Shown here: piece after piece, positions 52,701 to 60,472 of the stretch
Position numbering within the stretch: the stretch's first letter is position 1
Layout of the letters: every line of letters begins with the position of its first letter
Source of the DNA: CBDCVA01 sp965222935 [NCBI: Candidatus Latescibacterota bacterium]
GTDB lineage: Bacteria > Latescibacterota > CBDCVA01
Assembly: GCA_965222935.1 (NCBI GenBank)
Contig: CBDCVA010000002.1
Span: 1,426,001-1,490,000, forward strand
Reading direction: 5' to 3'
Length of the DNA: 64,000 nucleotides
The notes under the pieces: model-generated
The model's database searches: none
Told to the model about the DNA's origin: nothing
Seen by the model: only the letters and a program-made list of their open reading frames with translations
Position numbers and translations under genes: made by a program

Positions 52701-54354
52701 GCTGCCCCAGGAGAGTCACCAGCGACATGACCAGCTCTTCGCGCAGGGGATCGATGGGCGGGTTGGTGACCTGAGCGAAGCGCTGCTTGAAGTAGGTGTA
52801 GAGCAGGCGCGGCTTTTGGCTCAGGACGGACAGCGGCGTGTCGTCGCCCATCGAGCCGACCGGCTCCTTGCCGTCGAGCACCATCGGGCCCAGAATGCGC
52901 TGCAGGTCCTCGGAGACGTACCCGAAAGCGCGCTGTTTCTGGATAAGGGACAGGCCGTGGCCGTTCGAGCGGTCTCCGTCCGCCCCGCCGCCGGAAGGAG
53001 ACCGCTCCGCGAGGCACAGGTGCTGGCCCACCCACGCGCGGTAAGGACGCCGCTCAGCGTAAGTGCGCTTGATCTCGTCATTGCGCCACAGCTTCTTCTC
53101 GACGGTGTCCACAGCAATCATTTGCCCGGGACCAAGCCGTCCTTTTTCAGCAACTTTGCTCGGGGCGATGTCGAGCATACCCACCTCGGAACCCATGACG
53201 ATCAGGTCATCCGTGGTGATGATGTAGCGCGCGGGTCTGAGGCCATTGCGGTCGAGCGTTGCGCCAGCGAAGCGCCCGTCGCTGAAGACCACGGCCGCAG
53301 GTCCGTCCCAGGGCTCGGTCAGACAGGCGTGGTACTCGTAGAAGCCGCGCAGCACGGGGTCCATGTCGGGCATGTTCTCCCACGCCTCGGGGATGAGCAT
53401 CATCATGGCGTGGAGCGGGTCACGGCCGCTCTGGACCACCGCATCGAGGACGTTATCCAGACAGGCGGAGTCGGAGCCGCCCGACTGAATGATGGGCAGA
53501 AGCCTCCGGACCTGGTCACCCCACAGATCGCTGGCAAGCTCCGGCTCGCGGGCGCGCATCCAGTTGGCGTTGCCCCACAGGGTATTTATCTCGCCATTGT
53601 GCGCCGAAAGCCGGAAGGGCTGGGCCAGTATCCAGTCGGGGAAGGTGTTGGTCGAGTATCGCTGGTGGAAAACAGCCAGCGCGGTCTCGTATGCCGGGTC
53701 CTGGAGATCCAGGTAGAACTCGCGCAGTTGCGGAGCCACCAGAAGCCCCTTGTAGACGATGGTCCTGTGCGAGAGCGACGCGATGTAGAACCCCTCGATG
53801 CCCGCGCGTGCGACGCGCCGCTCGATTCGTCGACGCGCCAGGTAGAGCGCCCGATCGAACGCCTCGTCGTCCATGCCCACCGGGCGATCGATGAGCACCT
53901 GTTCGATCCGGGGCTGCGTTTCCAGCGCCTTATCGCCCAAGACGGATGGGTCCACGGGGACGGGCCGCCAGCCGAAGAAATGCAGATCGCTGGCGTCCTC
54001 CAGCACACCTTCAACGACGGTTCGGCAACGTTCCTGGGCAATCCGATCGTCACACGGGAAGAAGATCATCCCCACCGCGACCTCTCCGGGTCCCAGCGCC
54101 GGATAGCCGAGCTCTTCGACCGACCGGGCGATCAGGTCGTGCGGGATCTGGGTCAGGATGCCCGCGCCATCGCCGGTCTTGGCATCGGCGTCCACAGCCC
54201 CGCGGTGGGTCAGGTTGACGACGGCCTCGATGGCCTTCTCCACGATGGCGTGGCTGGGCCGGCCGGCCAGGTCTGCTACGAAGCCGACGCCACAGCCATC
54301 GTGCTCAAAAGCCCGGTTGTATAGGGGTGCGCCCTGGCGCGAAGTGTGCGTCAC
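49795..54354 (-). CDS. gltB: Glutamate synthase, large subunit
   Basis: A 1519-residue enzyme making two glutamates from glutamine and 2-oxoglutarate. The N-terminal glutaminase (about 1-430) has its nucleophile in HDGCGVGF after a short propeptide. A central domain (about 470-780) precedes the FMN synthase barrel with SGGHDGGTG-type ILISGHDGGTGASPLSS. The [3Fe-4S] motif is GCVMARQCHLNTCPVG (Cx5Cx4C). The GXGXG beta-helix is at about 1260-1450 (GNTVMYGATGGILYAAG). The start is GTG 54354, with GAGGAG about 12 nt upstream. No small subunit (gltD) is nearby, so the electron donor (ferredoxin or a distant GltD) is open. TTGCCT-N17-TAACTT upstream is a weak promoter candidate. Confidence 0.96.
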   Translation of the reverse strand: MTHTSRQGAPLYNRAFEHDGCGVGFVADLAGRPSHAIVEKAIEAVVNLTHRGAVDADAKTGDGAGILTQIPHDLIARSVEELGYPALGPGEVAVGMIFFPCDDRIAQERCRTVVEGVLEDASDLHFFGWRPVPVDPSVLGDKALETQPRIEQVLIDRPVGMDDEAFDRALYLARRRIERRVARAGIEGFYIASLSHRTIVYKGLLVAPQLREFYLDLQDPAYETALAVFHQRYSTNTFPDWILAQPFRLSAHNGEINTLWGNANWMRAREPELASDLWGDQVRRLLPIIQSGGSDSACLDNVLDAVVQSGRDPLHAMMMLIPEAWENMPDMDPVLRGFYEYHACLTEPWDGPAAVVFSDGRFAGATLDRNGLRPARYIITTDDLIVMGSEVGMLDIAPSKVAEKGRLGPGQMIAVDTVEKKLWRNDEIKRTYAERRPYRAWVGQHLCLAERSPSGGGADGDRSNGHGLSLIQKQRAFGYVSEDLQRILGPMVLDGKEPVGSMGDDTPLSVLSQKPRLLYTYFKQRFAQVTNPPIDPLREELVMSLVTLLGQRKNLFEEAPEHAHLIAFPSPVLTDEEVVWLRELDDPAFECRTLACRFPAAEGPQGLKPAVERLCEDAIGAAKEGAAILILSDRGVDAEHAPIPMLLAVGAVHHALIRAGVRMRASLVTETGEVREVHHFACLLGYGASAINPYLAWESVPAFCEVGEGLTPSRAMANYRAAVDAGILKIMSKMGISTVSSYQGAQIFEAIGLDSSVVDRYFTSTPCHVEGADLTSLASDVLACHAEAFGREVLADLPDAGFYRYRTGGEYHAFNPAVFKNLHKAVRTGRYEDYQAFVKAVHDRPPMALRDLLEFVRTGPPVPIDEVEPIESIRKRFTVSGMSHGALSREAHETLAIAMNRIGAKSNSGEGGEDPERYHVQPGGDWPNSAVKQVASGRFGVTPEYLASAHVLEIKMAQGSKPGEGGQLPGHKVSAEIAYIRHSVPGVTLISPPPHHDIYSIEDLAQLIYDLKQANPRARVCVKLVAEAGVGTIAAGVAKGYADVILISGHDGGTGASPLSSIKSAGSPWELGLAETQQVLVQNDLRGRVLLRTDGGMKTGRDVVVAAMLGAEEYGFGTSPVVSIGCVMARQCHLNTCPVGVATQDPKLRARFRGSPEMAVHYFTFVAQEVRDILASLGVRSMNEIIGRADMLRPVPEVHAGKKPVDLSAILAVPEPSDHRPRRRIRERNDRVDFPLDDTILQDAHEVIQGKLARVALRYPIRNIHRAVGARLAGEIAFNHGDEGLPDGAIECHFEGSAGQSFGAFCIRGLRLVLEGEANDYVGKGMAGGEIIIRPPREASFPTHLNTIIGNTVMYGATGGILYAAGRGGERFGVRNSGGHAIIEGLGDHGCEYMTGGIVVVLGEVGRNFGAGMTGGLAYVLDETGVFEGRYNLQLVDIERLSDPEDIALIRKMIASHAEMTESPRARELLGRWEEVVERFWKVVPKESPEGTRPRFKGTSSIVRQHEPVPAPSGGKNGG

Positions 54355-54552
54355 GGCTGACTATCGCTCCTCGGAAAAGCGGTGGGTAGATTCACCAAAA
54401 CAGAAGGATAAAGTTACCGCACTGAAGCGTAGAAGGCAAGCGAAACGGAAGCCGCACCCTCACGGAGCCTGTCACTGGGGAGGCTGTGCGATCCAACCCG
54501 CACCGAGCCACCAGGACACGGCCCCGACCGGAATCGTCGCGGGGGACCTACG

Positions 54553-54762
54553 TTAGTGGTGCGCCTTGTCGGTGAAAAGCGTCCGCCCGTGCGCGTGAGG
54601 TTTGGGCGGCAGGGCGGAGAAGACCTTCTCCGCCTGATAGGTCACCGTTTGTACGAGCCGCAGATGGGTCTCGCAGCGCGGGCAGAAGAACTCCCGCGTA
54701 TCGCCAAGTTCGTCCTCGAGGACGATGCGCTTCTCACATATCGGGCAACGGAGTCTGATCAT
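54553..54762 (-). CDS. Small zinc-ribbon protein
   Basis: A 69-residue protein starting MIRLRCPICEKRIVLED, with a second pair of cysteines in FFCPRCETHLRL; CxxC-x(19)-CxxC is a zinc-ribbon signature. The tail is His-rich (KPHAHGRTLF and KAHH). It has its own good promoter at 54803-54831. The family may be related to FmdB-type or carrier-protein zinc ribbons, but I cannot name it. The 198 bp between it and gltB hold nothing more. Confidence 0.7.
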   Translation of the reverse strand: MIRLRCPICEKRIVLEDELGDTREFFCPRCETHLRLVQTVTYQAEKVFSALPPKPHAHGRTLFTDKAHH

Positions 54763-54802
54763 GGGTCGTCACTCACCTTTGTCATCACCAACCGCCGAAC
54801 GC

Positions 54803-54831
54803 ACTATAAAGACGTTAATCAATTTTGTCAA
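54803..54831 (-). promoter_or_regulatory. Sigma-70-type promoter of the zinc-ribbon gene
   Basis: On the minus strand TTGACA (54831-54826), 17 nt, TATAGT (54808-54803), within a locally A+T-rich stretch, about 40 nt before the ATG. Confidence 0.85.
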
Positions 54832-54840
54832 TTAAAATAT

Positions 54841-54868
54841 TTAAAAAGGCTGGCGTCCTCCCAGCCTC
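54841..54868 (-). terminator. Rho-independent terminator after the sulfurtransferase gene
   Basis: On the minus strand GGCTGG pairs with CCAGCC around a GAGGACG loop and is followed by TTTTTAAA. It ends just upstream of the zinc-ribbon promoter. Confidence 0.85.
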
Positions 54869-54889
54869 CGGGGCACGCAACCCGCACGG

Positions 54890-55717
54890 TCAACCCGCCT
54901 CGATGGGCAGGTCCACCCTCCGGGACCACTCGTGCCAGGAGCCGATGTGGTTGCGCACGTTTGGGTAGCCCAGATGCCGCAACGCCCAGTAGGTGTTCGC
55001 TGCGCGGGCGCCGCGGTGGCAATAGGTGACGACCGTCTTGTCCTTGGTAATCCCCAGCGCTTCGAGCCTTTGAGCCATCTCCTCGGCTGACTTGAACCGC
55101 TCTCGGCCTTCCAGGAGCTGGGTCCACTCCAGCCAGACGGCGCCGGGGATGCGCCCCGGACGGGGACAGCAGGGGCGGTTATCGGTCCCCTGGTGTTCAG
55201 CCTCGCTGCGGACGTCGAGGATGGCCCAGTCCGGGTCGGATAGATGAGCATGGATCTCATCCGCGGCAGCGATCCGTTCCGGCCGCGGCCTGGGGGTGAA
55301 GGTCCTGGGCACCGGGCCCACGTGCATCGTGACCAGCGGCAGCCCTGCGTCCCGCCAGGCGTTGACACCGCCCTCCATCCACCGGACCGACGGATGGCCA
55401 AGGTAGTCCAGAATCCAGGCCGCTCGCGGCGCGTACATGTCCGTGCCGGCGTCGTAAAGGACGGCCGTCTCCGAGCCGTCGATTCCGGCCCTGCCTATAG
55501 CGTCCGCCATACATTGGACGAAGCGGGCTAACCCCTCGGGCCTCGTGTCCTCGCAGAACTCGTGGTAGAGATCGAGGTGCACGGCATCGGGCAGGTGTTC
55601 CGCGATGTAGTCGGAGCCCTCGCGGGTATCGGCAAGATAAACACCGGGATCGCTCCTCCGGTCGGCGACCCAGGCGACATCCACCAGCCATTCGGACGGG
55701 ATATCCGCGCTCATCAA
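54890..55717 (-). CDS. Thiosulfate/3-mercaptopyruvate sulfurtransferase (two rhodanese domains)
   Basis: A 275-residue protein with an inactive N-terminal rhodanese domain (YLADTREGSDYIAEHLPDA) and an active C-terminal one. Its persulfide-forming Cys lies in VTYCHRGARAA. Typical late motifs are LRHLGYPNVRNHIGSWHEW and the linker WMEGGVNAWRDAGLP. The CHRGAR loop resembles thiosulfate-type more than mercaptopyruvate-type enzymes (CGSGVT). Likely cytosolic. A terminator follows. Confidence 0.9.
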   Translation of the reverse strand: MMSADIPSEWLVDVAWVADRRSDPGVYLADTREGSDYIAEHLPDAVHLDLYHEFCEDTRPEGLARFVQCMADAIGRAGIDGSETAVLYDAGTDMYAPRAAWILDYLGHPSVRWMEGGVNAWRDAGLPLVTMHVGPVPRTFTPRPRPERIAAADEIHAHLSDPDWAILDVRSEAEHQGTDNRPCCPRPGRIPGAVWLEWTQLLEGRERFKSAEEMAQRLEALGITKDKTVVTYCHRGARAANTYWALRHLGYPNVRNHIGSWHEWSRRVDLPIEAG

Positions 55718-55747
55718 GCCTCCTTAATGCGGCATCCTCAAGCTCAT

Positions 55748-55790
55748 CGTCATCCCGAGTCTTCAGTTCGCCGAAGGAGGGTCCGCTCCT
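55748..55790. repeat. Dispersed GTCATCC-type repeat
   Basis: CGTCATCCCGAGTC...CGAAGGAGGGTC, a degenerate palindrome of the kind found scattered in many environmental genomes. It is related to the copy at 59458-59501. It lies between the sulfurtransferase and amidase genes. Confidence 0.55.
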
Positions 55791-55793
55791 CCT

Positions 55794-57077
55794 TCATCGA
55801 CGCTCGGCAAGATTGACGCTCTGGGCGTACTCGTCCAGGCCCTCGTAGATAGCCTTCGCGATGGTCTGTCGGTATGGCTTCGACCCGAGTCGGCGGTTCT
55901 CCTTCTTATGGCTGATGAAGCCCACTTCAACCAGAATGGCGGGCATCCGCGCCCCCACCAGGACCACGAACGGCGCGCGCTTGACGCCCAGGCTCCGCGC
56001 TCCCGTCGCTGCGACCAGCCGGTCCTGGACGCGTCCGGCCAGCCTGCGGCTCTCGGGAACGTTCGCCATCTTCAAGAAGTCGCCCAGAATCCGCTCCATC
56101 TCGCCGACCGTGCGCTTCCCCATCCTGTTCTCGAAGGCGGCCACGGCTCGGCTCTCGTCGTCGGTGGCAAGCGAGAGATAGTAGGTCTCCACGCCGTTAA
56201 GCACGGGTGAACGCGCCGCGTTGACGTGGATCGAGCAGAAGAGGTCCGCCTCCACCTGGTTGGCGAAGGCCGTCCGCGCCTCCAAGCGGATGAAGGTGTC
56301 GTCCTCCCGGGTCAGGGACACCTCGTAGCGCTCCTTCTTGCGGATGAGATCGCGCAGCCGCAGGGTGATGTCCAACGCCAGATCCTTCTCTCGCAAGCCG
56401 CGACGACTTGCGCCCGGGTCGTCGCCGCCGTGGCCGGGATCGAGCACGATGGTTCGGACCTTGAGCCCGAACTGACGCGCCAGCGATAACTCCCCTTCAG
56501 CGGACGGAGGCGGCCGCGGGCTCTCCCGGCGAAAGACGTCCACGACGATGCGCGGGCCATCGGGGAGGAAAAAATGCTTGGCCTCGAACTCGTCCTCCAG
56601 ATCGAGCACCACGCGGACGACGTCTTCGGTACGCTGCGCCGCACGCACCGCCTTGATGACCCCGTCGGCAACTTGAATGGTCCGTTTGGGAGGATGGACC
56701 ACCGTCTTTTGGAGGTCGAGGACCAGCCGCGGCGGCTCATCGAGGTGGCTGACCGTATAGCGGGTGCTCTTTTTGAGGTCGAGCACCACGCGGCTGTAGG
56801 ACTCCGACGGCCAGTGGCGCACGCTATCGAGGTAGCCCAAACCCGCCGCCCTGACTCTGTCAAACCAGTCCCGGGCCCCGGCATCGGTGGCCTCGGGCTT
56901 GGGTTGGGTGAGCCCCAGGCGCTGACCTTCGGTAGCCCGGGGCGGTGGTTTAGCCCCCCGGCGTCCCGCGCGGCGCCTCGAGCGCGCGTGCGCGACATCG
57001 GCCGCATCATCCCACGCGATGGGCAGGTGTGCGACGCCCAGGGCCACCACCAGGCACAGCAGACCGCAGCGCCACAC
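55794..57077 (-). CDS. amiC: N-acetylmuramoyl-L-alanine amidase with AMIN domain
   Basis: A 427-residue exported cell-wall hydrolase that splits the amide between MurNAc and L-Ala during cell separation. An N-terminal signal segment (GLLCLVVALGVAHL) leads to an AMIN domain with duplicated SYSRVVLDLKK and VVRVVLDLEDEF strands that target septal peptidoglycan. The catalytic Amidase_3 domain has TIVLDPGHGGDDPGA (Zn His), the Zn Glu in GLREKDLALDI, CSIHVNAA (Zn His) and the catalytic Glu in AILVEVGFISH. It is not obviously in an operon; the isoprenoid synthase gene lies upstream. Confidence 0.92.
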   Translation of the reverse strand: MWRCGLLCLVVALGVAHLPIAWDDAADVAHARSRRRAGRRGAKPPPRATEGQRLGLTQPKPEATDAGARDWFDRVRAAGLGYLDSVRHWPSESYSRVVLDLKKSTRYTVSHLDEPPRLVLDLQKTVVHPPKRTIQVADGVIKAVRAAQRTEDVVRVVLDLEDEFEAKHFFLPDGPRIVVDVFRRESPRPPPSAEGELSLARQFGLKVRTIVLDPGHGGDDPGASRRGLREKDLALDITLRLRDLIRKKERYEVSLTREDDTFIRLEARTAFANQVEADLFCSIHVNAARSPVLNGVETYYLSLATDDESRAVAAFENRMGKRTVGEMERILGDFLKMANVPESRRLAGRVQDRLVAATGARSLGVKRAPFVVLVGARMPAILVEVGFISHKKENRRLGSKPYRQTIAKAIYEGLDEYAQSVNLAERR

Positions 57078-57145
57078 CGAGCGTGCGCGTATCAGGAACT
57101 CCCAGCCCCCAAGGCGGTTGTGGACATCGGCGCAGCTTCTTCGTT

Positions 57146-58213
57146 TCAGGCGCGGCGGCAGGCCAGGTACTGTCCCAGATCGCGAAAACGATCGCGATAC
57201 ACGGCACTGTAAGGCAAGCGCTCGATGATGGCGCCTGACCGGGCGACGAGTTCAAGGCAGGTCGCCTCAGCGCGGCCGATGGCGCCATACCTATGGAAAA
57301 GACGGATGGCCTCGCCCACGTCATCGGCGGTGGTGTCGGCGCGCGATTTGGCCAGAATGGCGAGCAGCTTCCCGGCGTCGGGGTCGGACGCGTGTTCCAT
57401 GCAGATCGCGACCAGGATGGAGGGTTTCCCCTCCTTGATATCGCAACCGATCTCCCCTCCCCGGCCTTTGCCCTCGGTCAAATCGATGATGTCGTCGCGG
57501 ATCTGGTAAAGCGCCCCCCACAGACCCGAGAGCTCATCGAGCGCATCCAGCACCGACTGAACCGCCCCGGCGATCAAAGCGCCGCCCAATAGACCAATGC
57601 CGATGTACCCCGACTTGAGCCTGGCAATCTCCAGGTAGCGGTCGAGCGTAAACGCGCGCGAAGGCCGCAGGTTGACGTCCAGCGCCTGGCCTTCCCCGGT
57701 CCGCATGAGCACCTTGGCGAACAGACGTTCGAGCGCGACCAGAGTTTCCGGGGGCAAGGGCGCTCCCAGGATCGTCAACTGACCGAGTGCCTGCATGTAA
57801 ATCGCGACGTTGACGGCGTTCGCGGCGCCGTAGCGTTTCCAGAGCGTCGGGTCGTCCCGACGCACCTCATCTCCGTCCATCAGATCGTCCGCAACCAGTA
57901 GAAAGTTGTGCAGGATCTCGACGGCAGTGGCGAATTCCAGCGCATCCTCGCGCCGCCCACCTTGGGCTTCGCACGCCAACAGACACAGGGTTGGGCGAAC
58001 CAGCTTGCCGCCGGAGGCCATCTGATAGCGGATCTGCTCGATGAGCATCGGCGCCATACTCCGGTCGGTCTCTGCCGCCAAGAGCCGCGCGATGCGCGCG
58101 TTGACCGCCGCGCTATTGGTATCGAGAAGCTCGTCCACGCTGTCGAGGAGCTGGTCGATATCGGCCCCCCTCGTCGCTACCATCCCGCCTCCGGAGCCCG
58201 GCATTGCCCCGAA
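57146..58213 (-). CDS. Polyprenyl diphosphate synthase (trans-isoprenyl transferase)
   Basis: A protein of about 355 residues that elongates allylic diphosphates with IPP; the first Asp-rich motif is VADDLMDGD and the second RDDIIDLTEGK. The region SGGKLVRPTLCLLAC supplies the Arg/Lys that bind IPP. The length and substrate-pocket residues (EILHNFLLVADD) suggest geranylgeranyl- or longer-chain synthesis, but chain length cannot be fixed. A start at 58255 is possible; 58213 gives the better N-terminus. A degenerate APH-fold gene ends 45 bp upstream. Confidence 0.88.
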   Translation of the reverse strand, partial: FGAMPGSGGGMVATRGADIDQLLDSVDELLDTNSAAVNARIARLLAAETDRSMAPMLIEQIRYQMASGGKLVRPTLCLLACEAQGGRREDALEFATAVEILHNFLLVADDLMDGDEVRRDDPTLWKRYGAANAVNVAIYMQALGQLTILGAPLPPETLVALERLFAKVLMRTGEGQALDVNLRPSRAFTLDRYLEIARLKSGYIGIGLLGGALIAGAVQSVLDALDELSGLWGALYQIRDDIIDLTEGKGRGGEIGCDIKEGKPSILVAICMEHASDPDAGKLLAILAKSRADTTADDVGEAIRLFHRYGAIGRAEATCLELVARSGAIIERLPYSAVYRDRFRDLGQYLACRRA

Positions 58214-58258
58214 CATGGCCGTTCGCTCAGATAACTTATCCCCACGCCGGTGCAATTG

Positions 58259-59296
58259 TCAAAGGATTCCCTCGTCGTCGAACGCCACAAGCCGCTCCAG
58301 GCGGCGCATGATGACGCGCGCGTCGTACTCCCACCGCCCAAGTGATAGCTCCTGCTCCGGAGGGCGGTCCGGCTCTCGCGTCAGCGTTAGCGCCAGCCTC
58401 GGCAACAGATGGAGCACGGTCGCGATTTCGACCGTCTCACTGAACATCGCGAGTGGGGCTGCCTCGCGCACATGAGGCGGGAGCCAGGCCAGGTAGAGCG
58501 TCAACAGTTGCTCGGCGCCAGGCCCCCCGGAGATGCAGCGAGCGCCTTCAGCCGCATCGAGCCAACGCGCCAGGTCCAACTCCGCAGGACCGAGCGCCGC
58601 CCGGGACCAGCCGACGAAACGGATCGGCGAGTGAGGGCTTCGGGTCCTGGCGCGCGCACAGGCGAAGGGGTCACCGCCGTGGAGCAGGGTGGGACATCGC
58701 TCGGCCAGTGCCCCAAGCCGTGGCCCCAGTCTCGTGGCCGCGCGTTCGAGTGCTCCCAGATGCGGTCCGACCAGCTCGCGCATCGGCGCGTGCTCGCCCG
58801 CCAGGGCGGTCAGGGTCACGAGCGCATCCTCTGCGGCTGCCCTCAGGGCCGCCCAGTCGCAAGGCTCAAACAGGGCAGTGGCCATCAGCTCTCCGGCCTG
58901 GTCCCAGAAGCGGCCGTGCACGTCCGCGAGGGCGGCCAGGCTTCGCTGGAACTCGTTGCCCTGCCACGTGCCCCGCCCCAGCCGCTCGGGAAGCGCCTCA
59001 CTCACCACCAGCCAGCCCTCCTCCGTCGGATCCTCGATCACATCCACGACCTCGGGCATCCGGCCAGCCAGCCGCGTCCCCAGAAGCTGGTAGAAGCGCG
59101 CCTCACGCTCAACGGGCCGGGTCACCACTAGGTCGAGAACGGCATCCTCTCCGTGCCGAGAGAGGATCGCGCGGAACTGCCGCTCGCCCGCATCCTCCGT
59201 GTGATGCTTTTCGAGTGCGATCTCCGTACCCGCGTCCGTGACCGACGCCAGTACCCGGTGGAGCGCGTGGATCAGGGTTTCGCTGTCCTTGCCCAT
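58259..59296 (-). CDS. APH-fold protein with degenerate kinase motifs
   Basis: A protein of about 345 residues with the layout of aminoglycoside-phosphotransferase-like kinases. It has an N-lobe with EREARFYQLLG, a helical middle (LAALADVHGRFWD), then TLLHGGDPFACA where the catalytic HGDxxxxN should be, then VGWSRAALGPAELDLARWL where IDW/DFG and GPxxxDLA should be. The Asp in HGGD is shifted and the metal-binding Asp of IDW is replaced by Gly-Trp-Ser, so phosphotransfer is doubtful. GPAELDLARWL still fits the family. It may be a pseudokinase. Confidence 0.65.
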   Translation of the reverse strand: MGKDSETLIHALHRVLASVTDAGTEIALEKHHTEDAGERQFRAILSRHGEDAVLDLVVTRPVEREARFYQLLGTRLAGRMPEVVDVIEDPTEEGWLVVSEALPERLGRGTWQGNEFQRSLAALADVHGRFWDQAGELMATALFEPCDWAALRAAAEDALVTLTALAGEHAPMRELVGPHLGALERAATRLGPRLGALAERCPTLLHGGDPFACARARTRSPHSPIRFVGWSRAALGPAELDLARWLDAAEGARCISGGPGAEQLLTLYLAWLPPHVREAAPLAMFSETVEIATVLHLLPRLALTLTREPDRPPEQELSLGRWEYDARVIMRRLERLVAFDDEGIL

Positions 59297-59457
59297 CGGC
59301 TGTCTCTCTTTAGAGGCTCCGCGCGAGAGGGGTTCACGCAAAGGATGGGGGGCGCGCAGGAACGGCGTCAAGAGGGGCGCACGGTTGACAGGATGAGGCC
59401 TGTGAAGCTATCCTAGCCCAACGTTGGTCCCTCGCCGAACAGGCCAGGGATTTGGCC

Positions 59458-59501
59458 GTCATCCTGAGCCCTGAGTGTGCGGAAGGATCGAAGGATGAGC
59501 C
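59458..59501. repeat. Dispersed GTCATCC-type repeat at the 5' side of the BrkB gene
   Basis: GTCATCCTGAGCCC...CGGAAGGATCGAAGGATGAG, a longer version of the repeat at 55748-55790. An open frame runs through it into the BrkB gene, but that part is repeat, not gene. Confidence 0.6.
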
Positions 59502-59511
59502 GGATCGTCTC

Positions 59512-60435
59512 ATGCGGATGACGCTTGTGAACGCTTTGCGCGGTCGTTTGGCGCGGGCCGGGGTCCGCCTCCGCCGTGCGTGGCGCGTTCTGTCTCATGT
59601 CAACCGTGAGTTCAGCAACGACGCGTGCCTGCTCCGCGCGCAAGCACTTTCCTTCAGCGCACTCCTAGCGCTCGTCCCCCTGATGGCAATCTCCTTCTCG
59701 ATCATCTCCCTCGCCTCGGGCAGCGCCCAAGCAAAGCTCCAGGCCTTCCTCTTCGAACACCTCATTCCCGCGTCGGGAAGCGCTGTCACCGAACACATTA
59801 CGGCGTTTTCCCAGCGCGCTTCCACGGTGGGCCTGGTCGGCCTGATCTTTCTCATCCTCACCGCCGTCGGGCTCTTCGCGACGATCGAGCACACCTTCAA
59901 CGCCATCTGGGGTGTGACGCGCCGGAGGCCACCTGTGGCCCATTTCCTTGCTTTCTGGGGCCTCATCACCCTAGGTCCGTTTTTCCTAGGCGCGTCCATC
60001 TACCTGACCGCCAGCGTACGAGAGATCGTGAGCGTCGCCGTCTCTCAGCGCGCGACGGCCTATCTGCTGCCGCTGGTTTTCACCTGGGTGGCGTTCACGT
60101 GGCTTTACATCCTGGCTCCCTACACTCAGGTGCGCCTGAAGCCGGCGCTCATTGCGGGCGTTGCCGCCGGGTCGCTCTGGGAAGCGGCCAAGTATGCCTT
60201 CGACTACTACGCGAGCCTGGCGGTCGCCGTGAGCAAAATCTACGGCTCGCTCGGCATTCTGCCGCTATTTCTGGCCTGGCTTTTCCTGAGCTGGGTGATC
60301 GTGCTATTCGGCGCCGAGCTAAGCTACACCCTTCAGCACTGGTCCCGGATTTCGTGCTCCCGGCGCCCGGGCAGTGAGATAGGGGACCGGTCGTACCCCG
60401 ATCGACGCGCGGCTGATGCGGGTCGTGGCCCGTGA
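59512..60435 (+). CDS. YihY/BrkB-family inner-membrane protein
   Basis: A 307-residue protein with about six membrane helices. The family opening is LRAQALSFSALLALVPLMAISFSI. GLFATIEHTFNAIWGV follows, then VAFTWLYILAPYTQVRLKPALIAGVAAGSLWEAAKYAF, then ILPLFLAWLFLSWVIVLFGAELSY. The family was once called RNase BN; its true function is unsettled (a transport or envelope role). ATG 59512 or 59518 is the likely start, just after the dispersed repeat. The CaiB gene follows after 37 bp. Confidence 0.88.
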   Translation: MRMTLVNALRGRLARAGVRLRRAWRVLSHVNREFSNDACLLRAQALSFSALLALVPLMAISFSIISLASGSAQAKLQAFLFEHLIPASGSAVTEHITAFSQRASTVGLVGLIFLILTAVGLFATIEHTFNAIWGVTRRRPPVAHFLAFWGLITLGPFFLGASIYLTASVREIVSVAVSQRATAYLLPLVFTWVAFTWLYILAPYTQVRLKPALIAGVAAGSLWEAAKYAFDYYASLAVAVSKIYGSLGILPLFLAWLFLSWVIVLFGAELSYTLQHWSRISCSRRPGSEIGDRSYPDRRAADAGRGP

Positions 60436-60472
60436 CCGACCTTTTCGAGCTCGTAGACTCCCGCCGCGCCGG

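Noticed and set aside
52663-54324. A 553-codon plus-strand frame opposite gltB
   Set aside because: Arg/His/Gly-rich composition without domains; gltB is complete on the other strand.
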